Shown here one piece after another: positions 13,701-23,139 of a stretch of 64,000 bases of DNA. The position numbers were made by a program, and so were the translations under genes. This DNA is from Cydia pomonella (lineage: Eukaryota; Arthropoda; Insecta; Lepidoptera; Tortricidae). Location of the stretch: positions 6,386,001-6,450,000 of the forward strand of contig NC_084729.1 in assembly GCF_033807575.1 (NCBI RefSeq). Reading direction: 5' to 3'. The notes below the pieces were generated by a model. The model saw nothing but the letters and a program-made list of their open reading frames with translations. It was not told the DNA's origin and searched no databases. Numbering within the stretch: the first letter of the stretch is position 1; each line of letters begins with the position of its first letter.

Positions 13701-16700
13701 GATTAAGTGAATGTGGCGTTCTATACCTAAAGGAGCCTTATGCTTCGTAACAAGGGGTTTCGAAGACAAGCGTTACGGTCAAATAAGCTATAAAAACAGG
13801 GCCCGATCTATTTGAACCGATTTAGAAGCGAGGGCTGCCACACTGTGTCGCTTACCAAACAAACTTAGTTTAAACGAACTATGAGTCTAAAACCTCGTTA
13901 ACTGGCACTGCATCTCTGTAATTATATATTGATATCTCTTTATTTTTTAAATTCCTGCTCAAACGAGGAAAAACACCCTAAAATCGTCAAAAGCAATGTC
14001 TAATACTATTGCCCCTCCTTATTCTGACTCTTCTGTTGCGCCCTAATGAATTCAGGATAATCTATATACCCATCCCTATTATGGTCATCCATGTTTAGTA
14101 TGGGGTCTATTAAATTGACCAGTTCATCGTCTCCGAAGATCTTTTCGCCGGCCGGTGGTGACCCTGGCTGGGGTTGTTGCTTGTGTCCCTGTTCTGTAGC
14201 GTACATAGAAAGAAGACAGACACAGATGAGTGAGCGTAGGGTAGCAAGTAACAACTACTGGTGAGGTGATATTGTGCGAGTGTATATAAGGAAGGGAATT
14301 TTTTTGTCATGGTAGAAATGTCACCCGGTATTTATACAAGTTGACAGTTCAAAATCTTTGCGCGTTTAACTTTTTTGGAAGTCCCTTTGTAAAATGTATT
14401 CAGGTAATACAGAATACAGCAGAATATAGATTTATTTCAAAAATCGCCCATAATTCGATCATATTAGAGTTCATTTTCGGAATTACTCGACATTGGGAAG
14501 CGATTCGAAATAATTACTCGAATTCAGTTTATATATTTAATTGTATGGCATGCTTTTTTTTTACTAAATAGGCAATTTATTAAATCAGATACACTTTTAC
14601 AGTTTTATCGCGAAATAATAAAACGGGTCCAAAAGAATACAATTATACAAGATTATTATCATACACCGCACTCGAGGAAGCATTTTGCGGGCACGTCAGT
14701 TAGTAACGTTTGCAAATAAATCAATACATTGTCGAGTTGTCAGAGTAAGATATTTGTACTTAATATTATAACTATTAATATTTAACTAAATCATTCATTT
14801 GGCCAAAAAAAATACAATAACGTATAGTCATTTGACAGAGACCAGATAGTTGCGACGACGAGCGAAGCGAGGAGGACGATGTTTTTTTTTTATGGTAGAG
14901 GAGGCAAACGAGCAGACGGATCACCTGATGGTAAGCGATTACCGCCGCCCATGGACACCTGCAACCTGCATGGTTCTGTTAGGTGAACTGCGACCTAACA
15001 GAACCGACTTTTTATGCATCGAACGATGTCGATTAAAGACTAGGTTACAAATATTCAGTACAAATACCTGACTTACTCTGACAACTCGACAATGTATTGA
15101 TTTATTTGCAAACGTTACTAACTGACGTGCCCACAAAATGCCTCTTCGAGTCCGGTGTATGATAATAAGTCAACATTTATATACATACTGGGAGACTTTT
15201 TTACACCATCTAAAAAAAGTCACTCGGCACGAAAATCGACTGAGTAGTTGTTACTATTTATTAGCGAATAAAAAGTCTCAACAAACAAAAAAAAAAAATT
15301 TTTTTATTTAATAGTAAAGTTGAGACTTTTTACACAATGTAAATGAATGTAAGAAAACTATTTCGACTTTGCCCACCATTCATTGACAATATCCAAATAT
15401 TTTTCTTAATAACATACCATGAACACATATTGCCATAGCCATGAAGAAACCCACCCTGGCAACATTTAACATTCAAACACTGTACCAACACTTAATCCCA
15501 AAAATAGCTGACATAAAATATAACATTTTGACCCCAAATAAACATAAATAAAAGTAGTTGTTTTAATATAATGTAAGCAAAAAAAACCGTATTTTTGTAA
15601 TTATAGATGTCTAAAAATGTCTCACTATGTAAGATGTAAATAATTTGTGTAATTTGGGTAATCAATAGAATTTGTAAGTGTCTTTCATAAGTAATCGAAA
15701 CGGTAACGGTATGTAACGCTTAATTTAATCTCGCCAGAAATCTAAACTCGCCTCTATTTTTAAGGAGTTAAAGTGCACGTTCTAATATGATTGATGTATC
15801 TTATTTTATTAAGTTTTTTTTTTTAGTAATCAGATTGGGCAAAGTTACAATTTTATTAAAATTAACAGGCCAAAGAAACTTAATTCAAATAAGCTATGAA
15901 TTAGAAAAAAAAACATCAAATATATTTAACTCCCAAAATCCCACATTCAACATAGTCTATATAAATTTTAGACTTAGAATTTCGTACGGTTAGGTAAACT
16001 TCTTAATAACGATATTTGATTAAAAATTTAATCAATTATTTTGTTGCTATACTTCATTTTTATAGCATTAGAAAAAAAGTAAGCAAGCTTGACGTGTCTT
16101 TTTATGTAAAAACACTTTTAAAAAATAAAATTCGGCTAATATGTAACAAATATATAGATCATTGATGGCTGAACGTCAATTGCAATTGACCATATCTATT
16201 ACAAATTGAACCGTAACGGACGGCTACAGTTTACAGTTCAATTTGTAATGGTTAATGGTAATTGCATTAACGTTTCGGCCAACACTGATATACATTCACA
16301 TTCTTTTGGTTTCAAAAGTAATAATTACTATTTTTAATATACCTATATTAAAAATGTTAAAGTACTCACCATGCCAATGTATAAGGCTCTTGATCAGCTC
16401 ACAGCCATCCAACTTATTGTTGTTGTCGGCGTCGTGCATCTTGAAGTAGTGGAACTGCAGCTCCTGCTCGGACATCTTGGACGTGTCGATGGGCACGTCC
16501 ATGTGCTCTTGGATATGTCTGGATTATTCCATAAACAGATTAGGCGAGCTCAACGAGGGTGCGGAGTGTTAGGGTCGGCAACGGCATGTAACTCCTCTGG
16601 ACTTACAGGCATAGGCTACGGTAACCGCTTACCACCAGGCGGGCCATATGCTTGTTTGCCACCGAAGAGTATTACAAAAAAAACCTGCGTACGTCCGCGA

Positions 16701-19700
16701 AGAAATTCAAAGACATATGTGAAGTCCTCAACCCGCGTTAGGCTTGCGTAGGGACTACAGCCCAAGCCCTCTCGAACATGAGAGGAGGCCTGTGCCCAGC
16801 AGGGGGACGTATATAGGCTGAATTATTATATTATATATTAAATTAGGAGGGATAAGCGTTGGTTGCCTAGCTGTAAAAGCGTGCGACTTTCAAGAACACT
16901 CACTCTCTTTCATGCTGAATGTTGGCAGCGTTCAGCAGTTGTGGCTCTGAAAATAAAAGCTCCAGTTACTGCATTTGAGCTACTCTTGCTATATTAACTA
17001 GTGGAACTGTAGAACCTCGTGGACTCCGCCATTATGAAAAAAGTGGCTGTGACAGAATCGGACAGACAGACGGACATGACGAATCTATAAGGGTTCCGTT
17101 TTTTGCCATTTGGCTACGGAACCCTAAAAAGAGTGATTGCTTGATTGTGAATGAACCCATTATTCAAAATGAACTTAATGAACAATAACAAATCTGCTTA
17201 CAAAATCTGCGGGCGAGGTATATTCAGAAGGGATATGTGTAACTCATATCAAAGATACATCGATTGAGTAAGATGTATAAAGTCGAAGACAATTTCGTGC
17301 TTCGAATTTGACAGGTAAACGAGATGGCGCTGTACGGCTCCATACATTTTGCGGTAACTCTGATTGTCAAAAGTTGACATTTGACAATTCAGTGACAGCA
17401 AAACATATGCGCAGTACAGCGCCATCTGTTTTATATGTCAAACTAAGGGGCACGTTTTTTTCTTAGACTTTACCTGAATTGTATTTTTTAATGTTGACAG
17501 TAAATGATTAGTACCAATAAATAAATATCTATCTACCTCTCTATTACAACTACTACTATTATCTTTGGTCATATGAACTGTTTTGCCGAAGTCAAATATA
17601 AATAAAAGCCTATATATATTCCGATGCTGTGTTGCACTTTGACCCAATCCTGCTACCAGTGTTAGTACTGCTGATGAGGTTGGTATCAACAGAAGTGACA
17701 GAACTTACCACCGTGGAGGTCGTGCTGCACTATGCTCTGCCCCTCCAGCGGTTGCTGCTGGTATTCTTGCTGCAGTGGTGGGGGCTAATGCTGCAGCTGG
17801 TATCAACATAACTTACCACCGTGGTGGTCGTGCTGCACTTTGCTCTGCCCCTGCAGCGGTTGCTGCTGGTATTGTTGCTGCAGTGGTGGGGGCTGATGCT
17901 GCAGCTGGTATCAACAGAACTTACCACTGTGGTGATCGTGCTGCACTTTGCTCTGCCCCTGCAGTGGTTGCTGCTGGTATTGTTGCTGCAGTGGTGGGGG
18001 CTAATGCTGCAGCTGGTATCAACAGAACCTACCACCGTGGTGGTCATGCTGCACTTTGATCTGCCCCTGCTGCGGATTCTGCTGGTACTGCTGTTGTGGC
18101 GGAGGCGGCTGCTGGTACTGTTGCTGCTGCGGTGGTGGGGGCTGGTACTGCTGCTGCTGGTATTGCTGCTGAGGGACCTGCTAAAAAAAGATAAAAAATA
18201 TTAGTTCAGTTTTTTTTTGTCCGAGCAAGCCCAAAGTGAAGTAAGCTTGAGAAAAAATGTTGTATCCAGCTTATTCTTATCTAGAGGTCTCATTTCTCAA
18301 CCAACTCTCGTGGTATTTTGAGAGCTGGTTCAATAGTCATATGTAATTTTTATGCATCTTTTTTAAAATATATGGTGTATGTATGGTATGACAACGTATG
18401 CTATACATACACCGTGTTTTTATTGAATTCCGTTAACTTCGGGGCATGAGTAAGTACGTTTAAGGAAACTAAATGGCATAGGTAATTTTCAAAAAACATT
18501 TATTTTTGTTTTTTCTTTACTTTTTTATAAAAAGTAATTAAATGTTGCAGATAACGTTGTTGTAACACGTCACGGATTTCAAACCTGCATGGGAATCAAT
18601 GATACTAGTTGCAAAGCAAATATTTATTGTTAGGGTGCGCCCAGATATGCGGGTCTTGCCATGTGCCAGCCAATTTTTTTATACTTGCTAAAAATATATC
18701 CTTTTTTTTCTCTTAGATATAAGCGGTTCAGCACTGGGCGAATGCCGCATGTTTGGCCGCACCCTTAGGTTAAGAGTTAACTAAGTATTGGTGCGCATAA
18801 AAATAGCTACATATTAAACGCGGGTTGTCAACAATATGCCATAAACTAATTCTCATATAATTCGGACATATGTTACGCCGCTCCCCGGATAGTCTAGAAT
18901 TATTATGATGGGCAAAGTTGAAGGCACCAGACCTCAGGGCCCTCACCTACTAGATGGTGTGCACAAATCACAACACCTATGCAATTAAAACTACACAAGG
19001 CCATGCACTTGGCGAGGAATAGAAGCCTTTGGAGGAACCTGGTCTTCAAAAGAAGGACATGATGTCACAATGCTCAGCATTGAGTGATTGACTGAAGAAG
19101 AAGATTATCAAAGTTATTGAGCTGAGTGTTAACTAAGTATGGTAGATCTTATTATTAAGATCCATTGAATAAAGCTTATTATTCAGTGAGTAAATGTTGT
19201 CAATGAATTTTTTACCTGCTGATGACCTTGAGGTGGTGGCGGGGGTGGTGGTTGTTGATAATTCTGAAATATTAATAAAAAAATGAAACAATAAATTTTA
19301 CTAACCTATACTGAATGAGGGTGGGTCTGTCTTTTGCCTCTAGCAAAAAATCACCTAATATAAATTTTACTATAGTAAAAATAAACTACAAAAATTACTT
19401 AATTTACCCTTTACCCTTAAATTTCATTGCATTTAAGAAAAAGTCTTATTCAATTCTGCTTAAATATTTACATTCTAGGAATAAAAATACAAGTAAATAC
19501 AAGCTAGACAAATCTTAAATCATGAATATAGAAAATATAACATAACATTGATATTGATTTCATCATAAAATAAAGAATACTCAAATTATACATACGAGTC
19601 ACTTTACTGTTTCATTTAAAATGCTAATAATGTTATTTGTAACAAGTTATTTGTTTGTGCGTTTTTTTTATCTGGTAACATTAGAACTGTTAACACAACC

Positions 19701-20739
19701 TAAATAATTGCACTAAGGAACCTAAACAACATGGTGTTGCTCATATGGTGTTTATTCCTGAACTGATTTTCACCCAAATACCCAGCCAATTGGGTGAAAA
19801 TAAGTTCAGGAATAAACACTTGACAGTTTTTTGTAAATAATGTCAATCAATCTTGATTTTCGTGAGGATCAAATGTCTATATAGGACTCATGGCATTTAA
19901 GCAACACAAAGGTCAAAAATGAGAGTTAAAGATTGATGCTCACATTCGACAATTGAAATGCCTCTAACAAAATTATATTGTAATGTGACGTCACATTACA
20001 TTAATCTGTTCTAAATGTATGGAAGATTAATAAAATTGCTATTTTGACCCTGATTATTACATTTATGTATATAGTTGTCATACAGCTTTTTTTCAATAAA
20101 ATGTAATGAATCAAATGGTACCATTTTCTTTTAAAAGTAAAAAAAAAATATATTACTTTAGAGCCTTTTATTTTTTTATAATCTCAATATATCATTTAAA
20201 AATCCACTTTTTTATAATGGATGGCTCATTTTTTATCTATTTAGCTAAATTTTGTTATTATATGCAACATGTGTCAAGTACTCAATTACCCACATAATAT
20301 TTGCGTACATAGTTGAGTCCACCCCAAGTACATATATCACAGTACCTACACTTGGATTACTTCTTCAGTATAATTTATTCTCATCTCTTACCTGTACTAA
20401 TACTCATAAGCTTATTTAATCCTAAAATGTATAACTCATATAATTATCTATATTTTTTGAGTCTTAGAATACTTCTCCCTTCACTATTATTAATAGATTT
20501 GAATTCTATTGCTATCAGAATTCAGTGAAACATATGGGGATAACCCATATTATGCCAACTTGACATAACAATCATTGAATAGAGATTATTTAAAACGCAG
20601 GGAGACGTAAAGAGGAAGTAAAGCAACTGATAGTTACCTGATAGTTCTGAGGGGGGACCCCAGGAGCAACCTTTTGCTGATATTGTTGCGAAATGCAACA
20701 ATGCAGGAAAGCAGTAAAAATTAGATAACGCAACATCAT
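1574..20739 (-). CDS. MCFD2: MCFD2-like secreted EF-hand protein, whole gene with five alternative last exons
   Basis: Exons that join with consistent phase are 20739-20638, 19263-19216, 18180-18033, 16946-16904 and 16518-16370. They are followed by one of five terminal exons: A 14193-14006, B 7592-7405, C 6719-6532, D 3278-3100 or E 1722-1574. The predicted products are about 225, 225, 225, 222 and 212 aa. The order is signal peptide, Gln/Pro-rich linker, a stretch like the HDQEHIMEHL region of vertebrate MCFD2, EF-hand 1 and EF-hand 2. MCFD2 in mammals is a soluble luminal partner of LMAN1/ERGIC-53 and binds cargo in a calcium-dependent way; the same role here is inferred from homology. The Gln/Pro linker is longer than in the mammalian protein. 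A 5' UTR exon probably lies to the right, because an acceptor sits 6 nt before the ATG. Family assignment is strong; the isoform structure rests on splice-site reading only. Confidence 0.88.
2098..2180 (+). repeat. G-rich low-complexity tract
   Basis: Runs of G (four, five, seven and three) separated by TA or T over about 80 bp, in a GGTAGTGG-type simple repeat. It could form G-quadruplex structure in the intron between exons D and E. No gene is seen in it. Confidence 0.5.
2561..2895 (+). mobile_element. Dispersed-repeat end followed by a C2H2-tail ORF remnant
   Basis: 2561-2640 matches the end of the foldback element at 44148-44395 (ATATATCTAAGGAC, ACAGCGGTGTCACGCACACG). From 2761 to the TAA at 2893-2895 a + strand frame encodes a single finger CHACNRVFKSKFGLASHISV, completed by a final His. 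This resembles the C-terminal fingers found in some insect retroelement ORFs. It is probably a transposon fragment, not a host exon. Confidence 0.4.
3100..3278 (-). CDS. MCFD2: Alternative last exon D, EF-hand 2
   Basis: Acceptor ATGATTCCAG|GT, 58 codons, TAG. EF loop DINKDGYVDYLE, preceded by TDKQLEDLLEHVLKY, followed by a Lys/Gln-rich tail (KSKKQEAQKADGK). The region before the loop resembles the MSEDELINIIDGVL region of vertebrate MCFD2. AATAAA on the minus strand at 2898-2903. Confidence 0.78.
3279..6531. other. Intron between alternative exons C and D
   Basis: It contains a dispersed-repeat fragment near 4175-4270, a GC-rich repeat tail near 5385-5610 and the palindromic hAT MITE at 5957-6138. 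An unrecognised 107-codon open frame (4888-5211, minus) begins with a hydrophobic segment but has no identifiable domain. Nothing else could be assigned. Confidence 0.5.
5957..6138. mobile_element. Palindromic hAT-type MITE, copy 1
   Basis: Starts CAGTGTTGGCCGAACG and ends CGTTCGGTCAATACTG, with a palindromic core built on GAACTGTAAACCGTAACGG. Flanked by near-identical 8-bp duplications, GTAGACAG (5949-5956) and GTACACAG (6139-6146), as expected for hAT insertion. Longer than the other copies through an AT-rich insertion near the right arm. Confidence 0.75.
6532..6719 (-). CDS. MCFD2: Alternative last exon C, EF-hand 2
   Basis: Acceptor CCCGCTTGCAG|AC, 61 codons, TAA. EF loop DYNGDGFIDYAE, preceded by VTHMDDTELSLLTDMVM, tail ending KDGRTLTF. 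It is paralogous to exon B over its whole length, 685 bp further on. AATAAA (minus strand) at 6521-6526 starts only a few bases after the stop. It has no internal early ATG, so it is only read as an internal or last exon. Confidence 0.78.
7405..7592 (-). CDS. MCFD2: Alternative last exon B, EF-hand 2
   Basis: Acceptor CGCTTACAG|AC, 61 codons, stop. EF loop DKNLDGFIDYPE, preceded by VTHMDDTELSLLIDMMMM and followed by a basic tail ending KDGRKISF. It has the same length (188 nt) as exons A and C and is clearly the sister of C, with most residues aligned including the C-terminal KDGR motif. Coding bases are more AT-rich than in C. Confidence 0.78.
8880..9007. mobile_element. Palindromic hAT-type MITE, copy 2, perfect TSD
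   Basis: A 128-bp near-perfect palindrome from CAGTGGTGGCCGAACG to CGTTCAGCCAACATTG. Identical 8-bp flanks GTTACAAT at 8872-8879 and 9008-9015 prove a transposition boundary and the hAT-type duplication length. It lies between alternative exons A and B. Confidence 0.85.
9365..9955 (+). mobile_element. Decayed mariner-like element with long inverted repeats
   Basis: Inverted arms of about 110 bp (about 9370-9480 and 9838-9950; both contain the CAGGGTTGGCAA motif or its inverse) enclose a + strand remnant reading APDLFLWGYLK, the conserved mariner-type transposase block around the third catalytic Asp. Further remnants (VYANK, ITPKMCENM) follow out of frame. Only the C-terminal transposase part survives, broken by frameshifts. 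Confidence 0.6.
9956..13038. other. AT-rich intron, little recognisable
   Basis: Intron between alternative exons A and B. AT-rich sequence with repeated ATCGATTA-type stretches around 10880-11110 and a short (AATA)-type tail near 12221-12242. I see no exon with paired splice sites and no long open frame. Confidence 0.4.
13044..13117. repeat. Near-perfect 74-bp palindrome
   Basis: ATACAGGCTGTTTATTTAGT is mirrored by AATAAACAGCCTGTAT around an AATAATTTAAATTATT centre. The arms are about 35 bp with one or two mismatches. It would fold into a long hairpin in RNA or a cruciform in DNA, and is probably a very short MITE. Confidence 0.7.
13328..13464. mobile_element. Palindromic hAT-type MITE, copy 3
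   Basis: Same family as 8880-9007: about 60-bp arms with AGAATTGACC and GAACCGTAAACTGTAACC around a GTCCGTTAC core. The flanking octamers CGGTTATT and TGGTTGTT match at 6 of 8 positions. Lies just downstream of alternative exon A. Confidence 0.7.
14006..14193 (-). CDS. MCFD2: Alternative last exon A, EF-hand 2
   Basis: Acceptor TGTACGCTACAG|AA is followed by 61 codons and TAG. The first codon is completed by the G of exon 5. The EF loop is DHNRDGYIDYPE, followed by a Gln/Lys-rich tail ending NKEGQ. A leader QGHKQQPQPGSPP links it to EF-hand 1. An AATAAA signal (minus strand) lies at 13939-13944. It is the acceptor nearest the shared exons, so possibly the default last exon. Confidence 0.8.
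14650..15170. mobile_element. Element with ~110-bp inverted repeats and a nested repeat
   Basis: The arm at 14656-14765 (GTCAGTTAGTAACGTTTGCA, CAATACATTGTCGAGTTG) is inverted at 15050-15165. The centre (14840-15010) is a GC-richer lepidopteran-style repeat with CACCTGATGGTAAGCGATTA, i.e. a later insertion. It lies in the intron upstream of exon A. Confidence 0.65.
16160..16287. mobile_element. Palindromic hAT-type MITE, copy 4
   Basis: Same family: GGCTGAACGTCAATTGCAAT at the left, CGTTTCGGCCAACACTG at the right, with a GAACCGTAACGG core. The flanking octamers ATATAGAT and ATATACAT match at 7 of 8 positions. It sits 83 bp past the donor of exon 5, directly in the intron where last-exon choice is made. 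Confidence 0.72.
16370..16518 (-). CDS. MCFD2: MCFD2-like exon 5, EF-hand 1
   Basis: Acceptor AATCCAG|A, 49 whole codons, donor CATG|GTGAGT (phase 1). It contains SEQELQFHYFKMHDADNNNK, close to the MCFD2 consensus, and the calcium loop DADNNNKLDGCE, with ligands at loop positions 1, 3, 5, 9 and 12. This is the last shared exon; every alternative 3' exon accepts its phase. The sequence just upstream of its acceptor is a dispersed repeat. Confidence 0.85.
16540..16830 (+). mobile_element. Retroelement 3' tail repeat
   Basis: Carries GGTCGGCAACGGCATGTAAC, a CCACCAGGCGGGCCATATGC segment and an ending GTGCCCAGCAGGGGGACGTA, a pattern repeated at 52380-52540 and partly at 14890-14960. It looks like the truncated 3' region of a LINE. 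It abuts the acceptor of MCFD2-like exon 5. Confidence 0.5.
16904..16946 (-). CDS. MCFD2: MCFD2-like exon 4, 43-nt microexon
   Basis: Acceptor TTATTTTCAG|AG and donor GA|GTGAGT flank 43 nt whose phase (1 in, 2 out) exactly links exon 3 to exon 5. It encodes PQLLNAANIQHER, which with the next exon gives an HEREHIQEHM stretch resembling the HDQEHIMEHL segment of vertebrate MCFD2. Without it exons 3 and 5 do not join in frame. Confidence 0.78.
17630..18060 (-). repeat. 108-bp tandem array copying the exon 3 end and its 5' splice site
   Basis: On the minus strand the end of exon 3 (Gln-rich codons through the HHG donor) recurs downstream with exact 108-bp spacing. Donor motifs lie near 18027, 17919, 17811 and 17703, and a further degenerate copy at 17640-17690. 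The downstream copies carry the better donor GTG|GTAAGT, while the first has GTAGGT. The unit is 36 codons long, but intron retention stops at an in-frame TGA. About 64 bp of each unit is exon-like and about 44 bp intron-like. Confidence 0.85.
18033..18180 (-). CDS. MCFD2: MCFD2-like exon 3, Gln-rich linker
   Basis: Acceptor TTTTTTTAG|CAG, then 49 codons of QQQYQ and QPPPPQ repeats ending in KVQHDHHG, then donor GTG|GTAGGT (phase 1). Reading through the donor meets a stop after four codons. The 3' part of this exon plus its donor is copied tandemly into the following intron (see the 108-bp repeat). The linker is disordered and low in complexity. An alternative donor 3 nt upstream exists but is weaker. 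Confidence 0.75.
18402..18775. mobile_element. MITE fragment and a second palindromic MITE
   Basis: 18402-18610 opens ACACCGTGTTTTTATTGAAT and matches the 5' half of the 47485-47968 element, then breaks off. 18629-18775 is a separate inverted repeat (GGGTGCGCCCAGATATGCGG versus CCGCATGTTTGGCCGCACCC). Both lie in intron 2 of the MCFD2-like gene; nothing else is seen up to exon 2. Confidence 0.5.
19216..19263 (-). CDS. MCFD2: MCFD2-like exon 2, proline-rich microexon
   Basis: 48-nt, 16-codon exon between a TTTCAG-type acceptor (TTTCAG|AAT) and donor CAG|GTAAAA, phase 0 on both sides. It encodes NYQQPPPPPPPQGHQQ, which continues the Q/P-rich style of the flanking exons. Being phase 0-0 it could be skipped without a frameshift. 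Confidence 0.75.
19746..20090. mobile_element. Foldback 19746-19819 plus dispersed repeat
   Basis: GTGTTTATTCCTGAACT is inverted at AGTTCAGGAATAAACAC around a CCCAGCCAATTGGG centre. The sequence that follows (CTTGACAGTTTTTTGTAAAT, then GTGACGTCACATTA) is homologous to the 240-bp duplicated unit at 53012-53491, so this region is part of the same repeat family. Confidence 0.6.
20638..20739 (-). CDS. MCFD2: MCFD2-like exon 1, signal peptide
   Basis: 34 codons, phase 0 at the donor (CAG|GTAACT). The protein starts MMLRYLIFTAFLHCCIS, a short hydrophobic signal peptide, then turns Gln-rich (QQYQQ). Two consecutive ATGs lie 6 nt after a TTTCAG acceptor, so the 5' UTR is split and transcription starts further right. 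A possible 5' UTR donor (AG|GTAAAT) is seen near 20900, unproven. A secreted or ER-luminal product is expected. Confidence 0.8.
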
Positions 20740-22890
20740 TCACACCTGAAACGTATACAACAACAATATTTTAAGCTGACGACACACCTTAATTCACTAT
20801 TTTAATCATAAAAAGCGAAATTATAAGTGAAAACTTTGAAATAAAACCTATGATCTAACCTCTGAGTTAAACCGTGCTTAAAGCGAGGTTAATTGATTTA
20901 CCTATAAATGTAAGCTACGTGGATATTATGGCGATAAAATGCTTATCGAGTATTCTGATAATGTAAGCAGATTTAGAAATCGCAAGCGTTTCGCAAAAGT
21001 CTAACTTTAAACAAATCGACACGTCACGTCAAACGTAAACGTCATTTGACATTTAGTGCGTTTTGTTATCGCACTGCTTTTTACAGTAAAGCGCCAATCA
21101 GAAATCGTTTATTGCGAGCCATGGTACATAGTTATTACATTTAAATTATAGAAACACATGGCACCTTGAAAAGGGTATTGCAAGTATTCTTATAGCTAGC
21201 TAGGACTAAAGTTATTAAAATTACATCCACACTTCCCAATATCAAACCCGAAATCAGTCCCGACGTCGGGCCTAATAATAGTTTTCTGTTTCACGGAATA
21301 TCAGCACATCGTTAATAATATTTAAAATGTAAAAAATACACTGTCTCTTATTGCCAAAAATGTTCAATGTTTGACATTTTAGCATATGGACAATTTTTAT
21401 ATGAACATTGCATAATTATGAACGATGTCCTTTGTTCTCCGTCTACTTAAAACGGATTGTGCCTATGTAGCTCTCAAGTCTAAATCGCACAAGACATAAA
21501 ACGTCAAGTTCCTAATTATCAACATGCCATTACAGCTTTTGAACTAAAGGATATTAAGACTAAATGGCTGTTAAGCTACATCGCATTACGACTAACCCGC
21601 ATTAGGACAACAGCGGTATTATGACTGACTTAGGTATGTGCTCGAAACAGGCAGTGCACTGTATACACCGTGTTTTTTTTGATTTGCGTTAATTTCGAGG
21701 GTGCATTCCTGAGCTTAAATTAAGTTACTTTCTCAAAGACACCGATATTCTAATTAACTCCATTTCGGAGATAATCAATCATTAATTTTTATCTTATAAG
21801 GCCCTTACGAGCGTGTACACTTGCCTTAGGGCCTGTTTACTTATTGATTAGTGTTTAGTGCGAGTTCATACATTTGCTACTAAACGTAAGTACTATCTCG
21901 GACGATCGATGTTCGAAATGACATTGATATGTCACAGTTTTCAATTGTTTGGTTGAGTTAAATGTAATGCCCGTGTTACAACAGCGCTATATGCAACATT
22001 TAGTTACTTTTTATAAAAATAAAAATAGTAAAAAAAAAAACAAAAAAACATTTTTTTTTTTTGAAAATTTACTATGCCATTTAGTTTCCTCAAACGTACT
22101 TAGCGATACCCCGAAGTTAACCCAATTCAATAAAAACACGGTGTAGAAGAACAACGAAATGACCTATCGCCCATGAAAATTGAAGTTTAGGCAAAACCTG
22201 AGTATGTCACTTAGAAAATCAGCCACGAGCTCTAAACAGGCGATCCACTATATAGACAAACAGTGAAATGGCCAGCAAGCTAGATAGTCTTTATGCCCTT
22301 AAGGATTGAAGTTTAGGCATAACGCGACATAGGCACAATCCGTTTTAGGCAGACGGAGAACAAAGGATTCGAAAGTAGTATATTTTACATGTCAGATATT
22401 GTTAAAGATGTTCTGGTATTTCGTGAAACGGAAAACAAGTTGGCCCTTAAGGGTTCCTAAAATTCAAGGGTCGAAGTAACAAAACAAGACGAAAGTCGTG
22501 CTCCTTGTGAGTATTGTATTTATTGGAAAGGTCTCGGTGGACCGGCGCAGCATCCGCGTGGAATCGATGTCTTAACTTGCACAATTCGGCTGGAGGAACT
22601 TCAGAGTAAAAATAAACTGCACTTCATTTGCTACACACACGGGTCTTTTATTATCATAATAAATACACCGTTTGCTCGTCAGGATTCGCTTAATATAATT
22701 AAATATAAATATATCTAACACAAGAGTACTCGGGAGAACAGACATTCGGGAAGAGAGAGTAGAGAGCAAAAAAGAACGGATACGGAACTATGTATCAAAT
22801 GACATTAGCTGTCACTGTCATGCATTGCGTTTTGTTATATGCTTAGATATATTCAATAGTATTCGTTGCACCCCACTGACTAAAGTCAAT
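20740..22890. other. 5' flank of the MCFD2-like gene
   Basis: Should contain the 5' UTR exon and promoter of the minus-strand gene; a plausible UTR donor lies near 20900. From 21206 it is occupied by repeats: a foldback-family fragment (21206-21420), a 477-bp MITE (21669-22145) and another foldback fragment (22380-22450). No coding exon is recognised. Confidence 0.4.
21669..22145. mobile_element. TA-flanked MITE, ACACCGTG ends
   Basis: Begins TACACCGTGTTTTTTTTGAT and ends AAAAACACGGTGTA, so TA duplications flank CACCGTG inverted ends, as in Tc1/mariner-type MITEs. It shares its entire length (in opposite orientation) with the copy at 47485-47968. Confidence 0.65.
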
Positions 22891-22940
22891 AATGAAGCTG
22901 TTTTGCACTCCAACAAAACAGCTATTATGTGTGTGGAGAA

Positions 22941-23108
22941 AACACAACATTTGATTGAAGAAGCTATTCGAGTTTTATGCCATAAATTATGAAAATGCCT
23001 CTTACCGTAGTATTTCTTCGATGATTTTGTTACCTTAAACGTCCCAGCAGTGTTGACCGCGTGAAAAAACACCTCTTGATAAGCACGCCGTCATCCTACT
23101 AATTTCAT
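22941..23108 (+). repeat. DIRS inverted terminal repeat, coding-strand 3' end
   Basis: Runs from AAAACACAACATTTGATTG to ACGCCGTCATCCTACTAATT and is the inverse of 27818-27985 over about 165 bp, practically without mismatch by eye. The outer 50 bp (22891-22940) are an edge extension not present at the other end. Confidence 0.85.
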
Positions 23109-23139
23109 AGTCTTGTCAATCACCAGCAAGAAGCTTGCT

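Noticed and set aside
17730..18204. Overlapping + and - open frames of 94-127 codons
   Set aside because: Shadows of the 108-bp repeat and of the Gln-rich exon. The supported frame is the minus one encoding QQQYQ repeats.
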